From Candidatus Scatomonas merdigallinarum (lineage in GTDB: Bacteria > Bacillota > Clostridia > Lachnospirales > Lachnospiraceae), in contig DVKB01000014.1 in NCBI GenBank assembly GCA_018716305.1, forward strand, positions 31,975 to 95,974: 64,000 nucleotides of DNA, given 5' to 3'. Positions within the stretch are counted from its first letter, which is position 1, and each line of letters begins with the position of its first letter. Below, in pieces: positions 18,173-25,600 of this stretch. Below the pieces are notes generated by a model that had not been told where the DNA came from, did no database searches, and saw only the letters and a list, made by a program, of their open reading frames with translations. A program made the translations under genes and the position numbers.

Positions 18173-19177
18173 ATGAAGTACAGACGAAAAATGATTGCAT
18201 GGTTACTGGCAGGCACTATGACGGTTTTGCTGGCGGGCTGCGGAGAAAGCGGCGGGGAAAACAGTGACAGCGCCGCGGGGGGAAGCAGCGCGGCCGGGGA
18301 AAGCGCGGAATCCGCGGAAACCTGGACGATTGGATTTGCCAACCGTCTGGCCTCCGATACATTCCTGAAGCTTTTGCAGGATAAATTTGTCGGACTCTGT
18401 GAAGAAGATGGCAGCTTTGAAGTAGTGCTTGCCGACGCCAATAACGACAGTCAGGCGCAGATCGATCAGGTGGCAAATTTTATGGTGCAGGAGGTGGACG
18501 CCCTGGTACTGTGCCCCAATGACGGGGAATCTCTTGTACCCCAGATTGAAGAGGCAAACAAAGCGGGAATTCCGGTGTTTTGTTTCTCCCAGGCGGCAAA
18601 CGGAGGAGATTTTGTGATGGTGGGCATCTCCAATTATGACTGCGGCCTGCAGCAGGGAGAATGGTGTTATGAAAATCTGCCGGAGAATGCCAAAATCCTG
18701 TACCTGGGCGGCAACAGCGGATTCCAGTCTTCTATTGACAGAAAAGAAGGATTTCTGGACGGTCTGGGGGACCGGCTTTCCGATAATGGCGGAGATTTAG
18801 AGATTTTATCTTATCAGGAATGTATGTACACCATGAACGAAGGCATGACGATTACCGAGGACTGGATCCAGACCTTTGAAACCTTTGACGCCATTGTGGC
18901 GGTCAATGACCTGTCTGCGCTGGGGGCGGTACAGGCCCTGAAAGCAGCCAATAAGCTGGATGAGGCAGCCGTGATCGGAATCGATGGGATCGATGACGCT
19001 ATGAAAGCTGTGGCAGACGGCGAAATGGAGATGACGGTATATCAGGATCCGAATCTGCAGGCGGAAGCTCTTTACAACGCGCTGGCAGAAACAAGAGACG
19101 GAAACATGCCCACAGAAGATATCAATGTGGAGGTAATCACAGTCACGGCAGAAAATGTTGCTGACTATACTTCATAA
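18173..19177 (+). CDS. Sugar-binding lipoprotein of the ABC transporter
   Basis: A 334-residue periplasmic-binding protein of the RbsB type (Peripla_BP_4). The lipoprotein signal peptide ends in LLAGC with the modified Cys at residue 23. A Ser/Gly-rich tether follows, and the fold starts at TWTIGFANRLASDTFLK. Family features include LADANNDSQAQIDQV, GISNYDCGLQQGEW and a hinge-region AVNDLSALGAVQAL. It would capture the sugar outside the membrane and deliver it to the permease. Coordinates fit a stoichiometric excess over the rest of the operon: a stable hairpin without T-run follows the gene. Confidence 0.95.
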   Translation: MKYRRKMIAWLLAGTMTVLLAGCGESGGENSDSAAGGSSAAGESAESAETWTIGFANRLASDTFLKLLQDKFVGLCEEDGSFEVVLADANNDSQAQIDQVANFMVQEVDALVLCPNDGESLVPQIEEANKAGIPVFCFSQAANGGDFVMVGISNYDCGLQQGEWCYENLPENAKILYLGGNSGFQSSIDRKEGFLDGLGDRLSDNGGDLEILSYQECMYTMNEGMTITEDWIQTFETFDAIVAVNDLSALGAVQALKAANKLDEAAVIGIDGIDDAMKAVADGEMEMTVYQDPNLQAEALYNALAETRDGNMPTEDINVEVITVTAENVADYTS

Positions 19178-19194
19178 GGATCACCAAAGACAAA

Positions 19195-19223
19195 GGAGAG
19201 CTGCCGCTGCGCGGCAGCTCTCC
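19195..19223 (+). other. Perfect 13-bp hairpin between binding protein and esterase genes
   Basis: GGAGAGCTGCCGC pairs completely with GCGGCAGCTCTCC across a three-base loop (TGC). No T-tract follows, so it is more likely an RNA-stabilising or attenuating element that raises binding-protein mRNA over downstream genes than a full terminator. Confidence 0.7.
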
Positions 19224-19245
19224 GGCTATCACAGGAGGAATTCAT

Positions 19246-20991
19246 ATGTTTCATGGAATCGAATTTGATCCCGGATATAACCGTCTGGCGCTTGATCTTT
19301 CCTTTCTTTCAGGAGAAAGTAAAATCACCCAGAAGCCTGTGGATCCGGAGGATCCCTACCAGGCGCCGCATCGGGGTCTGTTTTATAAAACCATTAAAGC
19401 CGAGGGAGTCAACAGAAGGTATGCGGTTTATATTCCGGATCGTTTTCCGCCCTTTGGAGATGGGATTCTGCTCTTCGCGCCGGGAGGAGAAAATACGGAA
19501 TCCTTTATAGAAAAAAGCGGGATCAGGGAAATTGCCGAAAAAAAGACACTGATGTTCCTGGTACTGGAATCCGCGGAAAAAAGCTGGAGGGAATGGAAAG
19601 AAGAAGAGATCCTCGCCTACGGGAGAACCGTGTACCGGGATATAAACAGGAGAGAACTGTGCAGCTGGAATGAATCGGCCTGTTACGCGGTGGGATTGAA
19701 AGACGGAGCTTACGCCGGAAATGTGTTTATATCCCTGTACAGCAGTGTGTTCGCGGGATGTGTGCTGGCCGGAAACTCAGCGGTGTCCGAAGAGTTTCGG
19801 AAAGCGGCCGGAAACCTGCCCTCCGACGGAGATCCCCATGTTCAGAAAAGGCAGGTGCCGATTTCTGTGTGGATTATGGGGGATGACGAAGAAACCTGCC
19901 GGTATTTCCAGCAGGCGGACAGGGTTTCCGCTGAATACGCCGTCAGGGATGAAATCCGCATGTTTCAGCCGGAGCCGGACCTGGTAATCTCTCTGGTGGA
20001 CGAACAGTCTGTGGCGGAAGTCTGGGTCAGCAGCCCGGAGACGGCGGCAGCCTGGAGCAAGGAGAGGTTCTGGGAGGAAGCAACCTCCTTTTTGCTTCGG
20101 TGCAAACGGTGGGCCGGCACCGGGAACAGGAAACTTCGCAGAGCATCCAGCCTGGATCAGATCGGGCTGAAAAAGATGGAACTTACGGTAGAAGGAAAAA
20201 AACGATTCTGGTACATATACGAACCGTCAGTCTACAGACAGAATCCGGAGCAAAAACTCCCTCTGGTAATCGGCCTGCACGGGATCTGTACCTCCGGCGA
20301 ATTTTTTGCCCAGAATTCCGAATGGCACAGAGTAGCGGAGGCCCGGGGGTTTTTTATGGTTTATCCCAACGGATATATGCATCTGTACGGCGAATGCATG
20401 TGCGCCACCCGGGCCTGGGCCGGTGCGGGCATGGAAATGCCGGACGACTGGGATGATATTCCGTTTTTCAAAGCAATGATTGAAACCCTGTGCCATAAGT
20501 ATCCGGTGGACAGATCCAGAATCTATGCTGCCGGGCATTCCAACGGCTCTGCCATGGTTCAGATGCTGATCCAGAAAATGCCTTCCACATTTGCCGCGTA
20601 CGGGCCGAACGGTTTCGCGGAGGGAGATACCGGCCCTGGGGCCGGGCCGCTGAAACCCTATGAACATCATATTGTCTGCCCTGCCTGGCTTTTTAAAGGA
20701 GAAAAGGATATCGGCTGCGGGTCAAGCCTGGAAGCCGGATGCCCCAACGAGCAGGTGCTGCGGAGATTATGCCGGTTAAACGGAGCGGATTATGAAAAAC
20801 CGAAAATATACAAAAACGGAATTTATACCAATTATGTGTGGTATGACCGGGAACACACACCAGTGGTGCGCTTCAGCGCCCTGCGGGGATTCCCTCACGC
20901 CTACACTCCGGAAAACGCCTGGATGACCTGGGACGAGTATTTCTGCCATTTTCGAAGAAATGAAGATGGCTCTTCCGAGTATCTGGGATAA
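19246..20991 (+). CDS. Double alpha/beta-hydrolase esterase (PHB-depolymerase/CE1-like)
   Basis: A 581-residue protein without signal peptide, so cytoplasmic. The C-terminal half (from about residue 300) is an active-looking esterase: oxyanion region LVIGLHGICTSGEFF, nucleophile S432 in AAGHSNGSAM, and a C-terminal His in GFPHAYTPENAW. The N-terminal half has a similar layout (KAEGVNRRYAVYIPD..., ILLFAPGG), but its nucleophile elbow reads GLKDGAYAG with Lys152 in place of Ser, so it is probably non-catalytic. Families of this kind remove acetyl or feruloyl groups from plant polysaccharide fragments. Being downstream of a sugar importer, it may deacylate imported oligosaccharides. The exact substrate is unknown. 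Confidence 0.8.
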   Translation: MFHGIEFDPGYNRLALDLSFLSGESKITQKPVDPEDPYQAPHRGLFYKTIKAEGVNRRYAVYIPDRFPPFGDGILLFAPGGENTESFIEKSGIREIAEKKTLMFLVLESAEKSWREWKEEEILAYGRTVYRDINRRELCSWNESACYAVGLKDGAYAGNVFISLYSSVFAGCVLAGNSAVSEEFRKAAGNLPSDGDPHVQKRQVPISVWIMGDDEETCRYFQQADRVSAEYAVRDEIRMFQPEPDLVISLVDEQSVAEVWVSSPETAAAWSKERFWEEATSFLLRCKRWAGTGNRKLRRASSLDQIGLKKMELTVEGKKRFWYIYEPSVYRQNPEQKLPLVIGLHGICTSGEFFAQNSEWHRVAEARGFFMVYPNGYMHLYGECMCATRAWAGAGMEMPDDWDDIPFFKAMIETLCHKYPVDRSRIYAAGHSNGSAMVQMLIQKMPSTFAAYGPNGFAEGDTGPGAGPLKPYEHHIVCPAWLFKGEKDIGCGSSLEAGCPNEQVLRRLCRLNGADYEKPKIYKNGIYTNYVWYDREHTPVVRFSALRGFPHAYTPENAWMTWDEYFCHFRRNEDGSSEYLG

Positions 20992-21012
20992 AAGAAAGGA
21001 GGGAAACGCGCA

Positions 21013-22299
21013 ATGACGCTGCTGGAGAAAATGATGGAAATATTTGACGGGATTCCGCTGATCGATACGCATTCCCATCTGTGCCCGGTGGAGGCGGAAT
21101 ATAACGCTTCCGGAGATATTCTCACAGACTGGGTGCCGGCCTATTTTCTGGACGACCTGCGCTCGGCAGGGCTCACAGAAAAACATGCGGAGATGATTCT
21201 TGACAGCGGCCGGGATCTGGTTTTTCGCTGGAGGCTTCTGGAACCTTTTTGGAAACAGACAGAAAATACAGGATATGCCCGCATGTGGAAGCTTTCCCTC
21301 CAGAGACTGTACAAAAAGGAACAGATTACAGCGGATAATATTCTGGAACTGAATGAGCAGTACAAAAAGCTGCATGAAAGCCCCGGATTTTACCGCAGGA
21401 TTTTAAAGGAAATCTGCAATATACAGGCAGCTGTTTCGGATTACAGCCTGTACAAAGGCATCCGCATGGAGCATGACAGGGAGTTTTTCCGGCCTGTGTT
21501 CCGGATGGATCATCTGATTTTTCCGAAAGATTCAGGAGATCTTTCCCTTATAGAGGAAGAATGCGGTTTTCCGGTTAACTCCCTGGATGATATCATAGAG
21601 GCGGTACCGATCATCATGGACCGCGCCCTGGAAAACGGCGCGGTGGGCTTCAAAGCCGGGCTTGCCTATCTCAGAAGCCTGGATTATGCCTTCGCGGACT
21701 ATGAGGAAGCGCGCCGGGGGTTCCAGGTGCTCCGTTCCTTCCGTATCGGCCTGCCGGATGAACTGCGGATGTCCGGCAGGGTTCCGAAAGCATACCAGGA
21801 TTTTGTTATGCATGAAATCCTGCGGGCGGCAAATAAACGGGGAGCTGTATTTCAAGTTCATACCGGCATGCACGCGGGGGCCGGGAACTATCTGCAGACC
21901 TCCAATCCGGTGCTGCTGTCCAATCTGTTTCTGGAATATCAGAACGTTAAATTTGATATTTTTCACGCGGGTTATCCCTATTACCGGGAATTAGGCGTGC
22001 TGGCGAAACAGTTTCCAAATGTATACGCGGATCTCTGCTGGACCCATGTAATTTCTCCTTCCGATTCCAGAGACGCCCTGCGGAGCTGGCTGGAGACAGT
22101 TCCCGCGGGAAAAATTCTGGCCTACGGCGATGATCTGCATTCTGTGGATCTGGTAACGGGGCACACCATGACGGCAAGAGACAATATATGCAGAGTACTG
22201 GCCGAGAAAGTGAAAGAGAAATTATTCACTCTGGAGCAGGCGGAGCGGATTCTGCAGCTGATCCTCCGGGAGAACGCAAAAAAACTGTATCGGATATAG
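21013..22299 (+). CDS. Metal-dependent amidohydrolase-superfamily enzyme
   Basis: A 428-residue TIM-barrel hydrolase. Metal and catalytic positions visible: H20-S21-H22 in LIDTHSHL, H283 in VFQVHTGMH, H318 in FHAGYPY and D373 in AYGDD. The pattern fits the Amidohydro_2 (COG2159) group, and the D-x-H-x-H start also recalls uronate isomerases. The reaction could be lactone or ester hydrolysis, decarboxylation or sugar-acid isomerisation; I cannot choose. AAAGGAGGG precedes the ATG, and the gene follows the esterase by 21 bases, so it belongs to the same catabolic operon. Confidence 0.8.
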   Translation: MTLLEKMMEIFDGIPLIDTHSHLCPVEAEYNASGDILTDWVPAYFLDDLRSAGLTEKHAEMILDSGRDLVFRWRLLEPFWKQTENTGYARMWKLSLQRLYKKEQITADNILELNEQYKKLHESPGFYRRILKEICNIQAAVSDYSLYKGIRMEHDREFFRPVFRMDHLIFPKDSGDLSLIEEECGFPVNSLDDIIEAVPIIMDRALENGAVGFKAGLAYLRSLDYAFADYEEARRGFQVLRSFRIGLPDELRMSGRVPKAYQDFVMHEILRAANKRGAVFQVHTGMHAGAGNYLQTSNPVLLSNLFLEYQNVKFDIFHAGYPYYRELGVLAKQFPNVYADLCWTHVISPSDSRDALRSWLETVPAGKILAYGDDLHSVDLVTGHTMTARDNICRVLAEKVKEKLFTLEQAERILQLILRENAKKLYRI

Positions 22300-22617
22300 C
22301 CTGCCGGAAGGGTAAAAATATATGATTGGTTTGTTTTTTTACGAATGTGAACAAAATGTGATTTTCAAGTTGCGGAGAAATGTAGCAGATGGTATAATTT
22401 TCCAATTAGGACATCTTGCAGTCTGGAAATCTTGTGAAAAATCACGGTATCTTCTTTGGCGGAAGGAGAGGGGTTGACAGACGCGGGCGCCTGAGAAAGA
22501 TCCGGTTCGTCCATCGGCCGGCTTTTTTCCATGTAATTCGGAGCACTGTTATACGATGTGGAAAAGGGAGGCCGGGAAGGGCTGAGATCAAAAAAATAAC
22601 AGGAGGAAGGCGAGAAA
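22300..22617 (+). promoter_or_regulatory. Intergenic region with promoter and long leader for the first glycosidase
   Basis: TTGCGG at 22370-22375, 17-base spacer and TATAAT at 22393-22398 make a good promoter. About 210 untranslated bases follow before the AGGAGGAAGG ribosome site. The leader is GC-richer than the promoter and has no open frame I would call a gene. I could not match it to a known riboswitch. Confidence 0.6.
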
Positions 22618-25600
22618 ATGAAAAAACGAATCCTGGCAGGTCTTTTAAGCGCGGCTATGGTCGTGACACTGCTCCCTGTGAGCGCCGTCATAGCCGCGCC
22701 GGAAGACAGCAATGATTCACAGAGTCAGGTTTCTGTCCTTGCGGACGCGGAAAATCCCGGTGTCAACATTGCCACCAGGGCTACGGCGGATGCTTCCTAT
22801 ACCAATGTATGGAGCATCACTCCCGCGTCCATGAACGATGGAGAGCTGGCTACCTCGGATCCCTACACCAGCTGGAACAGCTGGGGAACCAATGACGAGG
22901 CGTACCCGGTGACGACATCCCTGACCTGGGACGCGCCCCAGGTAATCTCCGGCATGCGGGTGATGTGGTGGGCGGACAACGCGGAACTTACGTCCAACGC
23001 TAATGTAACATTCCCCAAAAGCTGCGAGGTTTATTATGTGGACGCGGAGGGAAATGAGCAGAAAATCACCGGCATGACCAATGAAAGCGGTCAGGCCACC
23101 GATCAGGTGGGAGTTGTGTACGATTCCAGCTCCAACAACGGAATCAACGGCAACAACCACTACTGGAACTATGTGCAGTTTGCGGAACCTATTACCACCT
23201 CCGAACTGCGGCTGAAGATCCAGCGCAGCGGCTCCGGCACCAACGGAGTGGGAATCAGCGAGTGGGAAGTCTTCGGATATACCCCCGTTGCCACCGGAGA
23301 GAATGTGGCTTCCAATGCAGAGGTCATTCCCTCTTATACGAACACCTGGCTGGACGCGGATGAGGCAGCGGCAGCGGTAACAGATGGTGTGCTGGCAACA
23401 GATTCCACCACCACCTGGAACAGCTACGGTGCTTCCGATGAGGACTACCCGGTGACCGTAGAACTGAACTGGGGAGACGCGGAGTACGAAGTCTCCAGCC
23501 TGCGGGTAATGTGGTGGAGAGACTACGGCGGCGTAATGCCTCCCTCGGACTGCAGCCTGCAGTACTACAACAGCCGCTCCAGAGAGTGGACAGACATCAC
23601 CGACCTGATCGATGAGACGGGAGAGGATGTTTCTTCCGTAGGCGTGAAGTTTGGAACTGAAACCACTGCGGCGGAAAGCAGCGATGATTATCAGGAAGGA
23701 GCCAACCGCTACTGGAACGGCGTCTCCCTGAAAGAGCCGGTAACCACCAGCCGTCTCCGTCTGGTGATCAACCGCAGCGGAGAAGGCGAAACAGGCGTGG
23801 GTATCGGCGAGCTGGAAGTGTACGGCAAGGAAGTAGAGGCAACCCTGGGAGGAAATGTGGCTCCCGAGGCCACCGCTTCCGCTGACGCCCAGAACACACC
23901 GGTGACCAACGTAAACGACGGCGCCCTGGCAACCTGGGCTTCCTCTTCCTGGAACACCTGGAACAGCAGCACCTATCCCACTACAGTCACCCTGACCTGG
24001 GACGCTCCCTATGAGCTGAACGGCATGCGCGTTATGTACTGGGCGGACAACGGTGATCTGTATGCTAACGGCAACGTAACCTTCCCAAAGAGCTGCAACG
24101 TAGAGTACTACGATTACGAGACAGCCTCCTGGCAGCCCATCACCGCCATGACGGATGAGACAGGAGCTGACGTTGAATCTGTGGGAGTAAAATACGGCAC
24201 CGCCGAGGCGGCTTCCGACCAGCCGGGGAACTTCCTGAACGGGGACAACCGCTACTGGAACCAGGTAACCTTTAAGGAGCCGGTGAGAACCACACAGCTT
24301 CGTCTGCTGATTGACCGCAACGGTTCCGGCGCCAACGGCGTGGGTATCGGCGAGTGGGAAGTCTTCGGCGAGGAGATGACTGCCGAGTGGAACCAGCTGG
24401 TTTCCGCTAAGATCACCGGAAAAGAGAGAATTCTCAAAGGTGAGAGCGGAGTCTTCACGGCGGAAAGCCTTCCCGTGGGACTGGACGGACTGTCCTATCA
24501 GTGGGAACTGACAGAGGGCAGCGAGTTTATGGAGATCGATGGCGCGGCTAATGAAGCGCAGGTAACCATCAATGCAAAGGACAGCGGCTACGGAACCCTG
24601 AAGCTGACGGTTTCCCGTCAGGAGGACGGCGCCACCGTATCCCGGACCGCCAGCCTGCAGATCAAGGTGGACGGCATCGAAAGCATTGACACTTATAAGG
24701 CAGCTACAGCGGCGGGAACCGCTCCGATCCTGCCCAAGACGGTAGTTGCCAACGGAATCGCCTTTGACGATCCCACGCCGGAGCTGATTGGGCCTACCGG
24801 TTACGATTTCGGAGAAGAGTTTAACTCCAAACTGGTTCCCGTGGAATGGGAAGAGGTTGATCCCGCCCTGTACGCGGAGGATCAGGTTGGAAAGACCTTT
24901 GAGGTAAAAGGAACCGTAACCTCCGGAGACGAGACCTTTGAGGCGGTGGCAGAAGTCACAGTCAACGAGCCGGTTGTGGCGGCGGCAGCCAACACCACGG
25001 TTACCTTTGAGAATGTGCAGCTGACCGACAATTTCTGGAACCCCAAACAGAAGGTAAATGCGGTAAATTCTCTGAATAAAGCCATCTATCAGATCGAGCA
25101 GGCTTCCGGCGGCGAGCCCAACTTTGTGAACGCCATCAAGAAGCTGAACGGCGAGCCCTACGATGAGTTCCAGGGATATGTATTCCAGGATTCCGATATC
25201 TACAAGAGCATCGAGGCCATTTCCTACACCCTGTCTGTCATCAACGATGACACAGATCCGGAGATGGTAGCTCAGAAAGCGGTACTGGAAGAAAAACTGG
25301 CCTACTGGATCTCTCTCATTGAGCAGGTACAGTACGCGGACGGCTACATTGACACCCACTTTACCCTGAGAAGCACCGCCCACGCCGGCGGAAGCTCACC
25401 GGGAACACATCGGTGGAGAGATTTCTCCAACCATGAGATGTACAACGCCGGCCATTTCTTTGAGGCGGTGGTGGCTTACACCCGCTACAGAGAAGGCATC
25501 GGCGATCCGGACTACAGCCTGTATGTAGTCGGAAAACGGTTCGCGGACGAGATCGTAACCCTCTTCGGACCGGACGGAAGCCGTCACGAGGTTCCCGGCC

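Noticed and set aside
22717..25383. Very long reverse-strand frames under the large glycosidases (also under 32854-34965)
   Set aside because: They mirror the codon bias of the forward genes, lack ribosome sites and resemble no protein family.
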